From contig JALHNH010000030.1 of assembly GCA_022843625.1 (NCBI GenBank), positions 1-64,000 on the forward strand: 64,000 bases of DNA, read 5' to 3'. Under the pieces are notes generated by a model that made no database searches, had not been told where the DNA came from, and saw nothing but the letters and a program-made list of their open reading frames with translations. This DNA comes from Bryobacter sp. (GTDB lineage Bacteria; Acidobacteriota; Terriglobia; Bryobacterales; Bryobacteraceae). The position numbers and the translations under genes are program-made. Shown piece by piece: positions 51,899-61,378 of the stretch; positions within the stretch are counted from its first letter, which is position 1, and each line of letters begins with the position of its first letter.

Positions 51899-51918
51899 TG
51901 GATGTATGATCAATTTTT

Positions 51919-51933
51919 GAGGATCGTCCACTG
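51919..51933 (+). promoter_or_regulatory. RBS deciding a CTG start
   Basis: GAGG at 51919-51922 lies eight bases before CTG 51931. The frame is closed by TGA at 51907-51909, and no ATG, GTG or TTG exists in it before TTG 51976, which falls inside the signal peptide. Confidence 0.6.
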
Positions 51934-52647
51934 AGAAAACTTTTCATCGTTTCTTTTGTAACCGCATTTCTTCTTTTGGCGCAGGAACGCCCCTTGAATC
52001 TCGAATACAGGGTCGAGTGGAGACTAGTTGACGCTGGGAAGGCCTTCCTCAAATGGAATCCGGCTCAAGGCCGGGGAGGCCAGGCGAATATCCATATTGA
52101 AAGCGTCGGGCTGGTCAATAAACTTTTTCCTGTCAAGGACGATTACTCAACCAATCTCGATGAACGTGGTTGTACGATCTCAACGCTTATGATTGCTGAA
52201 GAAGGATCACGTAAGCGCGAAACGCAGGTCACCTATGACCGGACGAGCAAGAAAGTCGAGTATCAGGAAAAGGATCTTGTCTTGAACAAGACAGTCAAAA
52301 AGGAAGTTGAAATTCCTGGCTGTACCTTCGATGTAATCGGCGCTCTCGTTGAATTGCGGAGGCTGAAACTGGAACCTGGTGCAGTTTTAAATGTCCCGGT
52401 AAGCGACGGAAAGAAATTCGTGAATGCTCGGGTCGAGGTTCAGGCGAGAGAAAAAGTGAAGACACCTGCCGGTGAATTCAGCACGCTCCGCTGCGAAGCT
52501 TTTCTTTTTGATGGAGTGCTATTTGCGCGTAAGGCCAGATTGCACGTTTGGTTTACGGACGATCCGGCCAAAATTCCAGTCCAGATTCGCATCGCGATGA
52601 GATTCTACATAGGAACCGTTACTCTCCAACTGCTGCATACACCTTAG
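51931..52647 (+). CDS. DUF3108-like secreted protein with probable CTG start
   Basis: 238 aa if started at CTG 51931, which yields a complete signal peptide (M-RKLFIVSFVTAFLLLAQ). Starting at TTG 51976 removes the hydrophobic core and leaves a protein without export signal. The mature part (EYRVEWRLVDAGKAFLKWN, SGLVNKL-type and RCEAFLFDGVLFARKARLHVWFTDD) resembles DUF3108 periplasmic beta-rich proteins of unknown function. It lies about 95 bases after coxD and beyond its terminator, so it probably has its own promoter. It converges on the large Ig-repeat gene. Confidence 0.75.
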   Translation: MRKLFIVSFVTAFLLLAQERPLNLEYRVEWRLVDAGKAFLKWNPAQGRGGQANIHIESVGLVNKLFPVKDDYSTNLDERGCTISTLMIAEEGSRKRETQVTYDRTSKKVEYQEKDLVLNKTVKKEVEIPGCTFDVIGALVELRRLKLEPGAVLNVPVSDGKKFVNARVEVQAREKVKTPAGEFSTLRCEAFLFDGVLFARKARLHVWFTDDPAKIPVQIRIAMRFYIGTVTLQLLHTP

Positions 52648-52653
52648 CCCGGA

Positions 52654-55600
52654 CTAGGGCTCCACAACTCCACTTAACCAACGAGTCGCACTTTGCCTAT
52701 TGGCCGGGTCAAGCCAGATTGCTTCAAGTGACATGCTATCAGCCGGAAAGAAGGGATTCCAGGAGCCAAACCATGTTCCGTCTTTGGCCGGTACCAGGGA
52801 AATTGCTGAATCTTGAGGAATCACCAGGCTCAGCGCGGCTCCTGTTAGTACCTCACCGCACGGGTTGCGCACTGCCACACGGATCAAATGCGTTTCACCG
52901 GAGCTAAACCGAAAGGCGGCACCAGGCTGAAGAAAGCTGAGAACAGGTGCATTAGAGGGGCAATTGCCTGGAGTAGCGCTCATTGCAAAATCTACTTCTA
53001 CGATCCGCAAGTCTGTTTGGCTTAAAGCCAAAAGCAAAGAATGCCGGGACCATGGCCCGAGTGCCGATTCCACTGCGGATAGTTCCAGTGTGAATGCGCC
53101 ATTTGCGGGGATCAATCCTGCTGAATTGGAAACTCGCAATTGAGAAGAACTCGTGCGTGCAGAAAAACTTACTGGCGTGTTTGAAAGGTTTCTGAGAACA
53201 ACAGAGCCATTTGGATTTCTCTGGCTCAAAGTAACGGCGTGTGTTGAAATTTCTACAGGCGGAACCAATTCGCCAACCCACAACTCTACAGGCAAGCGCA
53301 GTGCAACTTTACCGGATGAGTCGTAGATCTCGACAACCGCTGTATTGAGCCCGGGTTGCAGGCCCGAACTACGAGCAGAAAATCGAATCACATGATTGGG
53401 AGCAAGGCTCCCCCGTGGGTGATCCATCACCAGCCAGGATTGGCCGGCAACGGCTTGCATGGAAGTTGATGTTGCCGAAGCAGAGCGAAAGTTGACAGAA
53501 AAAGATGAAGATAGGGACGCGGTATGGGAAGCGTTAAGTTTGATCACAGAAACTGAGGCTTCAATGCTGGCAACCGGCCCTGCAGGAACAACCATCCGCT
53601 GCTCCTGACCGGTCGCAAGATTTCTGATGGCAAGACCAGATTCGCGCTGTGGCAGAGATAAGCCCGGTCGTCGATCCAGCCACACCAGGAATGACTCTGG
53701 TGCAAGGATTTCGCCTCTGTTCTCACTCAAAATGAATTGTTGAATCCCAGTGCTGTCCAAGCTGACAGTAAATGGAATTTGGGGAGTATGCGCTTGTAAC
53801 AAAACACCCCATGCGCCACCCGGTCCAGGAAAAATATCGGTTGACCATTCCGCTGGCTGGGCGTCTACTCGTTCCACGCTGACAGGGATCCGGGTTTGGG
53901 ACGCTGCTTTCAATATGATTTCGCCATCTGATGTGCCTGGAGGAAGCAGCAACGGATCTACCCAGACTTCGACAAATCCAGGAGTTCTGGAAACCGGACT
54001 GGAAACCCGAAGCCATGCAGCGGTCGATTCAAGTTGAACCGGACTATCCATTGGAAATGAATGAAACTTGACGGTTTGACGAACTGAAATCGAGGAGTTA
54101 GCTACCACTCGAAATTCGAGAGTGGTTGGAAATACCTCCAAACCGCTGGAAATAGTCAGTGTCCATTTTTGAGTGTGCACCTGTCCTGAAGCATCAGAAG
54201 CAGTAAAACTCACAACATAGCTGCCCGCCTGAGTTGGAGTTCCCGTCACAAATAAACCGGACAACGCGAGGCCCGGGGGCAAAACTCCTTCGCTCAAGTG
54301 CACCTGATAAGGAGAGGAGCCCCCAAGAATCTCAAGGCGGCCATTTACCTCGCGGCCTAGAGGCAAAACGGAGGCTAACGTTCCTGGACGTAAAGAGAAG
54401 GACTCCTCTACACGAAGCTGGTAAAACCGACGGGCAGTGGCACCGTTGGCATCTGTGACTTGGATTGTGAAACCAAAGTCACCGGTTCGTTGAGGGGCCC
54501 CGGAAATCTCGCCAGTGTTGCTATTTAGTTGCATGCCAACCGGGGGGCTCCCATGCAACATCAGATAGCGGAAGGGTGCGGTGCCGCCTCTAATTTTCGG
54601 GGTCCATTGATGTACACGGCCGCGTGAAAAAGGGGGTGAAAAAGAATCGAGCGTTTCGAGCGAAGGATTCACAATCAGAGTGAGGGCCTGCACCGCACTT
54701 GATCCGTTTTGATCGCGAACAGAGATTTCAAACGCATATTTGCCCTCCTGTGTTGGAGTGCCCACCAGTTCCCGACTTACGAGGTTGACTCCCGGGGGTA
54801 GGCTCTCTGGCCCAGAGCCAAGCTGCCATTCCACAATAGGCAGACTGGAAGCAATTTGGATCTCGAATCGATACGGTGCTGCAGTGGTAGCGTCCGGGAG
54901 CCGGCCGTTGCTTTGAAACTGAGGGCCATCGCCCACAACCAGAAGATGTGAACGAAGGGTGAAGGCTCCAGCCGCATCGCGCAACCTCACCGTGATCGGA
55001 TAGGAACCCGTCTCGTAAAAGATTCCTCTCAGCCGACCTGTTTGGGGATTTAATAAGACACCTGGCGGGAGTTGCCCGGCGCTCACTGTCCAGGAATACG
55101 GCAAGCTGCCCCCCGTACCCACCAGCAGCAAATCCATCTCGCCGCTGCGTGAAAACGGGCCGCCCAGATTCGGATTCGCGATAGTCAGCGCGGGATTGAC
55201 CATCTGAGTTACGAGAGCGGTTGCCACTGCGCCATTTGCGTCGCTGACTTGGATCGTAAACTGACTGTTGGTAGAAGCGGTAGGAGTGCCGCTCAAGACG
55301 CCCGAACTGAAAGTGAGTCCAGATGCGAGCAGGCCGGTCATTGACCACGTGAAGGGAGCGGTACCACCTGCAGTCTGGAAGTGAACCAGGACTGGCACCC
55401 CAACTGTGGTTGGTGGAAGAGCCGTGTTCGAGGTGATGTTGAGAGGAGAAATAACCTGAAGGGTAAAGGCTCTGGAGGCAGAGTTGGAGAAGACATCGGC
55501 TACCAGCATTGTAAAGCTGCTGCTTCCCGTTGACACAGGCGTACCGCTGATCAAACCACTGGAAGCCAGACTGAGACCAACCGGCAATGATCCGCTAACG

Positions 55601-57099
55601 AGGCTGAAGCTAAGAGGCCCGGAGCCCCCGCTTGCGCTCACCGTTGCCGAATAAGCCGAACCAATGCTGGCTGAAGGGAGGCTCACTGTTGAGATAACAA
55701 CTGGAGGGGCACTGACCTGGATCGAAAACAGTTTCGATGCCGAGTTGCTCGCAGAATCAGTTGCCATGATGGTGAACGAAAAAAGACCTGGAGCCGTCGG
55801 CGTACCAGAAATGCTTCCGGTGGAACCGAGTGTCAATCCAGCAGGCAGAGAACCGGCGCTAATGCTGAAGGAAATCGCACCCGTTCCGCCCAAAGCGCTA
55901 ACTGATGCGCTGTAGACCACCCCGGGCGTCGCGTTTGGAAGGCTTGTCGTCGGAATACTGAGCGCGCCGGCAATCGTGATCGAAAAGGATGCCGTTGCCA
56001 GTACTCCATTTGTGTCGGCCCCAGACAAAGTGAAGCTAAAACTTCCCGCACTCGTTGGATTGCCTGAAACTGCAGTACCGCCGCCGCTCAAGACGAGTCC
56101 TGGCGGCAGCGCGCCGGCACTCAGGCTTGCCGAAGACAGTGCGCCCGTGAAACTGATCGTTTGTGCGTATGCAGTTCCAGCAATCCCGGCAGGGCTAGCC
56201 ATCTGAATCGTCGGCAGTGGAGAAATCGTATGACTGACCGAACTTGTCGCAGTGGAACCATTGGCATCTGTGAGGGTAACCGAGAAAGATCCAGTCGATG
56301 CTGCGCTCGCCGTTCCTGATAACGCAGCCGAAGTCGAACTGAGTGCAGCCCCGGGAGGCAATGCACCGGCCGTGATGGAATAGCTCAATGGAGCGGTGCC
56401 CCCACTCCCGGCAAAAGACCCGCTATAGGATTGACCCACTGTTTGCTGAATTGGCGCAGCAGCACTCATACTGACGGCTGGATTGATTGTGATGCTGAAG
56501 TTTGCGCTGCCAACATTAGTACCAGAATCGGTAGCCTGAATTGTAAAGTTGAAAGTTCCGGCTGCACTGGAAGTACCCGTGATCGCTCCGCTGCTGGCCA
56601 GATTCAAACCTGCGGGTAGATTGCCTCCCGAAATAACGTACGTATAACCACTGCCGCTTCCTCCGCTGGCAGAAAGATTTGTTGCAGGAAAAGGCCGGCC
56701 GGCCGTGCCTTGTGGAAAAGTCCCAGCTACGACAACAGGAGACAGGATGTTGAAATTGACCGTCATCGTTACTGCCCCTGGATTGGAATCGGTAAAGGTG
56801 TATACACCGGTCCCAGATCCAGGATCGGACGGCGTACCCGACACTTGCCAGGTGGCGTTGCCACCGCTACTGGAAGACTTCGAGATGATCAATCCTGGAG
56901 GCATCGGCGTGCCTGAAGTGAAATTGATATTCGGGTTCAGAAAGACGCTGATCGTGGTGCAACCGGAAAGTACAGTTAGCGGTGTGCCTACGTTTCCGGC
57001 GACGCTAACGGTGCATCCTGCGCCAGAAATTCCCACAACCGGGAGAGGCGCAAGCAAAGCAAGAATCCAGACGCTCGCAAGCGAGAGCTTTCTCGTCAT
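52654..57099 (-). CDS. Very large secreted putative-Ig (He_PIG) repeat protein
   Basis: About 1481 aa from ATG 57099 (MTRKLSLASVWILALL), with a signal peptide ending near VVGIS. Residues about 60-1030 comprise roughly a dozen cadherin/Ig-like putative-Ig units, each with the pattern LPPGL-x-L-x-G-x-GTP-x-AG-x-F-x-D-x-G (for example AGALPPGLVLSGGG and TLGSTGSISGTPTAPGLFSF). The last 450 residues are beta-rich with BACON-like stretches (TLEFRVVANSSISVRQTVKF, TAAWLRVSS). No C-terminal membrane anchor or sorting signal is seen. Such proteins act in adhesion or extracellular matrix. The longer frame to TTG 57123 is an alternative start. It is the largest gene in the window. Confidence 0.9.
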   Translation of the reverse strand: MTRKLSLASVWILALLAPLPVVGISGAGCTVSVAGNVGTPLTVLSGCTTISVFLNPNINFTSGTPMPPGLIISKSSSSGGNATWQVSGTPSDPGSGTGVYTFTDSNPGAVTMTVNFNILSPVVVAGTFPQGTAGRPFPATNLSASGGSGSGYTYVISGGNLPAGLNLASSGAITGTSSAAGTFNFTIQATDSGTNVGSANFSITINPAVSMSAAAPIQQTVGQSYSGSFAGSGGTAPLSYSITAGALPPGAALSSTSAALSGTASAASTGSFSVTLTDANGSTATSSVSHTISPLPTIQMASPAGIAGTAYAQTISFTGALSSASLSAGALPPGLVLSGGGTAVSGNPTSAGSFSFTLSGADTNGVLATASFSITIAGALSIPTTSLPNATPGVVYSASVSALGGTGAISFSISAGSLPAGLTLGSTGSISGTPTAPGLFSFTIMATDSASNSASKLFSIQVSAPPVVISTVSLPSASIGSAYSATVSASGGSGPLSFSLVSGSLPVGLSLASSGLISGTPVSTGSSSFTMLVADVFSNSASRAFTLQVISPLNITSNTALPPTTVGVPVLVHFQTAGGTAPFTWSMTGLLASGLTFSSGVLSGTPTASTNSQFTIQVSDANGAVATALVTQMVNPALTIANPNLGGPFSRSGEMDLLLVGTGGSLPYSWTVSAGQLPPGVLLNPQTGRLRGIFYETGSYPITVRLRDAAGAFTLRSHLLVVGDGPQFQSNGRLPDATTAAPYRFEIQIASSLPIVEWQLGSGPESLPPGVNLVSRELVGTPTQEGKYAFEISVRDQNGSSAVQALTLIVNPSLETLDSFSPPFSRGRVHQWTPKIRGGTAPFRYLMLHGSPPVGMQLNSNTGEISGAPQRTGDFGFTIQVTDANGATARRFYQLRVEESFSLRPGTLASVLPLGREVNGRLEILGGSSPYQVHLSEGVLPPGLALSGLFVTGTPTQAGSYVVSFTASDASGQVHTQKWTLTISSGLEVFPTTLEFRVVANSSISVRQTVKFHSFPMDSPVQLESTAAWLRVSSPVSRTPGFVEVWVDPLLLPPGTSDGEIILKAASQTRIPVSVERVDAQPAEWSTDIFPGPGGAWGVLLQAHTPQIPFTVSLDSTGIQQFILSENRGEILAPESFLVWLDRRPGLSLPQRESGLAIRNLATGQEQRMVVPAGPVASIEASVSVIKLNASHTASLSSSFSVNFRSASATSTSMQAVAGQSWLVMDHPRGSLAPNHVIRFSARSSGLQPGLNTAVVEIYDSSGKVALRLPVELWVGELVPPVEISTHAVTLSQRNPNGSVVLRNLSNTPVSFSARTSSSQLRVSNSAGLIPANGAFTLELSAVESALGPWSRHSLLLALSQTDLRIVEVDFAMSATPGNCPSNAPVLSFLQPGAAFRFSSGETHLIRVAVRNPCGEVLTGAALSLVIPQDSAISLVPAKDGTWFGSWNPFFPADSMSLEAIWLDPANRQSATRWLSGVVEP

Positions 57100-57190
57100 C
57101 AGCAGAACATATCGGTTCAGCAACGGGAAGTATGAGCAAGGAATCTTCTGTTCTGAAACCTCAATGCCTTTAAGGCCGTATCCTTAAGAT

Positions 57191-58342
57191 ATGAGGCGTT
57201 TGCTTGTAGCGATTCTGTTTGTTGCCCTGGGGGCGACGGCGCAGATTAAGTTCACTGTCGAACAACTGGTGAGTTTCGTCAAGAGTTCGGTTCGACTGAA
57301 GCATCCCGATGCTCAGGTGGCCAACTATTTGAAGAAGGTCGCATTGAGCGAGCAGCTACCGGCAGGCAGGATCGAAGATTTGCTGGCAAGCGGTATGGGG
57401 CCCAAAACTTACGATCAGCTCCAGCTAATGGTTGCCGCGACGGCTTCCCTTCCCGTTGCGAAGGTTGCCGCCCAACCAGCCGAACAGACTATGGCCCAAC
57501 TGATTCCACCGCCCAGCCCTGCAGAACAACGCAAGCTGATCGAAGAACTGCGGGAATACTCGCTGAACTACGACAAAACGCTACCAGACTTTTTATGCAC
57601 CCAAGTCACGCGCCGCTTCTATGATCCCTCAGGGTTGGAGTATTGGGTCAGCGCCGATACGATTACCGCCAAGCTCAGCTATTTCCAGCGCAAGGAAGAG
57701 AAAAAGGTTCTCTTCGTCAACAACCAGTACAAGGACATCGACTGGGAAAAACTGGGTGGGGCCTCGTCCACCGGAGAGTTTGGGGACATGCTTCGTGAGA
57801 TCTTTGAGCGGGACACAGAAGCCACTTTTCAGTGGGAAAGATGGGGCAAGCTCCGCACCAAACGAACGCATGTAATCCGCTATAACGTGCAGCAGGCGAA
57901 TTCCAAGTGGGCGATTGTTTACGAAAAATCGATGACCATCCGTCCAGCCTACACGGGTTTGATCTACGCCGACGCCTCGAACGGAATGATCATGCGAGTA
58001 ACGCTCGAGGCGCTCGACATGCCGGCCAGCTTTCCGGTTCAGGTGGCACGGAATCAACTGGATTACGACTATACCGTAATCAGTGGCTCGACCTTTCTTT
58101 TGCCCCTTCGAGCTGAGGTGAGGATGAGAGAAGGCCGGCTGCTCATTCGCAACGATATCGAATTCCGCAATTATCGCAAGTTCGGTGCCGATACCTCAAT
58201 CACCTTTGATACTCCCGAACCTCTGGAGTCTGAATTAGTCAACGAGACACCAGTGCGGGACATCCCCAAAGAAGAATCGCCCAAGGGCAATTTGACGCGG
58301 GACATCCCCAAGGATAGCGGCGCGAAGCCGAAGAAGCCCTGA
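57191..58342 (+). CDS. Secreted protein of unknown function
   Basis: 383 aa, not recognised as a named family. Signal peptide (1-17, cut after ATA). Residues 20-75 are helical (TVEQLVSFVKSSVRLKHPDAQVANYLKKV), 110-130 contain LPDFLCTQVTRRFYD, and 130-340 are beta-rich, similar in feel to lipoprotein-like outer-membrane or LolA/DUF-type folds. The C-terminal tail holds two near copies of a short motif, VRDIPKEES and TRDIPKDSG, in a charged low-complexity stretch. It may be an acidobacteria-specific exported protein. It is divergent from the Ig-repeat gene with a 91-bp gap. Confidence 0.8.
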   Translation: MRRLLVAILFVALGATAQIKFTVEQLVSFVKSSVRLKHPDAQVANYLKKVALSEQLPAGRIEDLLASGMGPKTYDQLQLMVAATASLPVAKVAAQPAEQTMAQLIPPPSPAEQRKLIEELREYSLNYDKTLPDFLCTQVTRRFYDPSGLEYWVSADTITAKLSYFQRKEEKKVLFVNNQYKDIDWEKLGGASSTGEFGDMLREIFERDTEATFQWERWGKLRTKRTHVIRYNVQQANSKWAIVYEKSMTIRPAYTGLIYADASNGMIMRVTLEALDMPASFPVQVARNQLDYDYTVISGSTFLLPLRAEVRMREGRLLIRNDIEFRNYRKFGADTSITFDTPEPLESELVNETPVRDIPKEESPKGNLTRDIPKDSGAKPKKP

Positions 58343-58393
58343 CGATTGAGGGCAAAGCCAATCTTGGATCTTTTCCCGGATGCGGAGCATCCG

Positions 58394-59338
58394 ATGGAGA
58401 GCATGAAGGCAGCGCGCATACACCGCTATGGCGGCAAGGAAGTAGTTGTAGTTGAGCAGGTTGATTCTCCCAAAGCCGAACCATACGAGGTGCTGGTAAG
58501 AGTAGTAGCGGCGGGTGTCAACCCAGTCGATTGGAAGATCCGCGAGGGCTACATGCAACAGGTACTGCCCATCCGGTTTCCCTACACTTTGGGATGCGAT
58601 TTGGCGGGCATAGTAGAGTCGACCGGTGCAGGTGTAACGCGCTTTTCGGCCGGAGACAGAGTTTTCGGTTACCCCAGTCTCATGCGATGCGGCGCGTTTG
58701 CCGAAGCGGCCACAATCCTTGAATCCGAGTTGGCGCACGCGCCGGTGTCGATGGATCTGGAGATGTCAGCCGCACTCCCAGTTGCCTGCATTACCGCTTT
58801 TGATGGCCTTTTCACTCACGGGAGCCTGGAAGCTGGTCAGCGAGTCTTAATCCTTGGAGGATCTGGGGGCGTCGGCTCGGTGGCGATTCAGATGGCAGTA
58901 GGAGCGGGAGCTCAGGTCTATGCAACAGCATCGGCACGAAACCAGCAGTTGATCACGGGGCTCGGAGCGATCGCCATCGACTATGGATCTCAAGCTACCG
59001 CAGACGTCGTTCGGGACGTTGATCTGATTCTCGATTGTGTTGGTGTAGAAAGTGGCACTTCGGCACTGCCGAGCCTGAAGGCAGGAGGCCGCTACGTCAC
59101 CACGGTTTATGCCCTGCCTTCGGCCGAAGTGCTTGCTCAGTTCGGGGCGAAGTCAGCCATGTACGGGATTCAACCTTCGGGTGATCGTCTGCGGGAAATT
59201 GCCGCGCTGGTGGATCAGGGGAAACTCAGTATGGCGATCGACACAATCTATTCGCTGGATCAGGTGTCAGAGGCCCTGGCGGCAAGCCAGGCAGGACGCA
59301 CACGAGGTAAACTTCTCATCCGAACTTCACCAAATTGA
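58394..59338 (+). CDS. Quinone-oxidoreductase-like MDR-family enzyme
   Basis: 314 aa from ATG 58394, chosen because CGGAG lies six bases upstream. Medium-chain dehydrogenase/reductase of the zeta-crystallin/QOR type: ARIHRYGGKEVVVVEQV, VAAGVNPVDWKIREG, GCDLAGIVESTGAGV and the Rossmann block LILGGSGGVGSVAIQMA. The catalytic and structural zinc Cys ligands of alcohol dehydrogenases are missing, as expected. It would reduce quinones or enones with NADPH in the cytoplasm. It is followed after 12 bases by an S9 peptidase gene on the same strand. Confidence 0.93.
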   Translation: MESMKAARIHRYGGKEVVVVEQVDSPKAEPYEVLVRVVAAGVNPVDWKIREGYMQQVLPIRFPYTLGCDLAGIVESTGAGVTRFSAGDRVFGYPSLMRCGAFAEAATILESELAHAPVSMDLEMSAALPVACITAFDGLFTHGSLEAGQRVLILGGSGGVGSVAIQMAVGAGAQVYATASARNQQLITGLGAIAIDYGSQATADVVRDVDLILDCVGVESGTSALPSLKAGGRYVTTVYALPSAEVLAQFGAKSAMYGIQPSGDRLREIAALVDQGKLSMAIDTIYSLDQVSEALAASQAGRTRGKLLIRTSPN

Positions 59339-59350
59339 TACATTGCTAAT

Positions 59351-61378
59351 ATGCGTTTTGTTTATCTCGCTCTCTCTTTTTCTTTCGTCGCCTTCAGCCA
59401 ACAGCGGCCAATGAAGCTCGATGATATGCACCGGTTAAAGGCAGTTGGAGATCCCCGCTGTTCCCCCGATGCGAAATGGATTGCCTACACCCTGTCGACT
59501 GTGGACGTTGCAGGTGACAAGCGCGATACAGATGTGTGGATGGCCAGTGTCGATGGCAAAGAGAACTTGCGGGTGACTACATCCACTGAGTCGGAATCGT
59601 CTCCCAAATGGAGTCCTGACGGGAAATATCTGTCCTTCCTTTCCTCTCGTCCCGGTAAGGCCAAGGGTTCTCAGGTTTGGGTAATTGACCGCAGAGGCGG
59701 AGAAGCGCAACAGTTCACCGAAATCAAAGGAAGACTGAGTTACTACGAGTGGTCGCCTGATTCCACCAAGATGGCCATGATCATTCGTGAAGAAGAAGAA
59801 GACAAGAAGGATGAAAAGAAGCCCGAGGGCGCGGCCAGTGCGGAGAAGCCCAAGCCGATCGTAATCGATCGCTATGCGTTCAAGCGCGATGGGGCCGGGT
59901 ACATCAATGGTGCCAAACGCAGCCGAATTTTCATATACGACATTGCTACCAAAAAGACAGAACTGGTCACAACCGAAAACTTCGACGAGACCGCTCCCAT
60001 CTGGAGCCCCGACGGAAAACTGCTTGCCTTTACCAGCAACCGCGCGGCCGACGGGGACAGGGTGCCCAACTCGGATATCTGGGTGGTGGAAGCCAAAGCG
60101 GGCTCGACTCCCCGTAAACTGACTCCCTTCACAGGTAGTGACACGCAGCCTGTCTGGAGTGTGGATGGCAAGTCGATCGCCTACCTTACCGGCAGCGAAC
60201 ACAAGATGGGCGAGTACAACATGAACCGGCTGGCGATCGTGCCGGTGGATGGCGGGGCACCCCGAATTCTGACCGCCAATTTTGACCGCGGCGTTACGGG
60301 CCATCAGTTCACAGCCGATGGCAATCAACTGGAATTTCTTGTAGCCGACGACATGAGCATGTATCCGGCCCGGGTGAGTGTGAAGGGTGGTGCCGTCGAG
60401 AGGATGGTGGGAGGCAAGCTTGCCATGATTGGGATTGACCGTGCGGGTTCTTGCGTCGCGGCGCTGGTATCCACTGACGTTATGCCGCCCGAGCTTCATA
60501 TGCTCGAAGGCTCAAGTCTCAAGAAACTGACCTCCCACAATGAGGCTCTTCTCAAGGAGCTGCAGTTGGTAACACCGGAAGAGCTTAAGTTCAAAGGCAA
60601 AGACGGCAACGAAGCCCACGGCCTGCTCTTCAAGCCCGTCGGTTATGTGGAGGGTACGAAGGTGCCTTTTCTGCTGCGGATTCACGGTGGCCCGAATGGT
60701 CAGGACCAACATTCGTTCCGTCTCGAAGAGCAGATCTTTGCCGCTCAAGGCTATGCCGTGTTGAACGTAAACTATCGGGGAAGCAGCGGCCGTGGTCAGC
60801 AATACACGGTCAGCATTGCCGGAGATTGGGGCAACAAGGAAGTGATCGATCTTCATGCAGGAGTCGATCATGTAGTCAAAATGGGGATCGCGGATCCCGA
60901 AAAAATGGGTGTTGGTGGCTGGAGTTATGGCGGGATTCTCACCAACTACCTGATCGCAAGCGACACTCGATTCAAGGTTGCAACCAGCGGTGCAGGTGTT
61001 GCGTTTCCGCTTGCATTCTACGGCCACGATCAATACATCCGGCAATACGACAACGAGATTGGCCCGCCCTGGCAGAAGGGGCTGGAACCGTGGATCAAGA
61101 TTTCATACCCGTTCCTTCACGCCGACAGGATCAAGACCCCAACCATGTTCCTTGGCGGCGACAAGGACTTCAACGTACCACTGCTCGGCAGCGAGCAGAT
61201 GTATCAGGCGCTCCGTAACGTCGGTACAGAATCGCAGTTGATCATCTATCCAGGGGAGAACCACGGCATTGCAAGGCCGAGCTTCCAGCGGGACCGAATG
61301 CAGCGCTACCTCGACTGGTACGCCAGGTTCCTCAAGCCCGCTCCGCCCTCAACAACGTTAAGCGCAGGAAACGAATAA
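59351..61378 (+). CDS. S9C-type prolyl oligopeptidase family peptidase, exported
   Basis: 675 aa. Signal peptide (about 1-16), a beta-propeller region (about 30-400) with repeated WSPDGK-type blades (SPKWSPDGKYLSFLS, APIWSPDGKLLAFTS), then an alpha/beta-hydrolase domain. The nucleophile Ser lies in GVGGWSYGG; the Asp in LGGDKDFNVPLLGS and the His in YPGENHGIARPS complete the triad. It resembles acylaminoacyl-peptidases/dipeptidyl peptidases that clear short peptides. A Lys/Glu-rich insertion (EEEEDKKDEKKPEGA) is present in the propeller. It abuts the next S9 gene with no gap. Confidence 0.94.
   Translation: MRFVYLALSFSFVAFSQQRPMKLDDMHRLKAVGDPRCSPDAKWIAYTLSTVDVAGDKRDTDVWMASVDGKENLRVTTSTESESSPKWSPDGKYLSFLSSRPGKAKGSQVWVIDRRGGEAQQFTEIKGRLSYYEWSPDSTKMAMIIREEEEDKKDEKKPEGAASAEKPKPIVIDRYAFKRDGAGYINGAKRSRIFIYDIATKKTELVTTENFDETAPIWSPDGKLLAFTSNRAADGDRVPNSDIWVVEAKAGSTPRKLTPFTGSDTQPVWSVDGKSIAYLTGSEHKMGEYNMNRLAIVPVDGGAPRILTANFDRGVTGHQFTADGNQLEFLVADDMSMYPARVSVKGGAVERMVGGKLAMIGIDRAGSCVAALVSTDVMPPELHMLEGSSLKKLTSHNEALLKELQLVTPEELKFKGKDGNEAHGLLFKPVGYVEGTKVPFLLRIHGGPNGQDQHSFRLEEQIFAAQGYAVLNVNYRGSSGRGQQYTVSIAGDWGNKEVIDLHAGVDHVVKMGIADPEKMGVGGWSYGGILTNYLIASDTRFKVATSGAGVAFPLAFYGHDQYIRQYDNEIGPPWQKGLEPWIKISYPFLHADRIKTPTMFLGGDKDFNVPLLGSEQMYQALRNVGTESQLIIYPGENHGIARPSFQRDRMQRYLDWYARFLKPAPPSTTLSAGNE

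Noticed and set aside
59435..60499. 354-aa minus-strand ORF
   Set aside because: Antisense to the S9 peptidase propeller; His/Arg/Gly-rich shadow.
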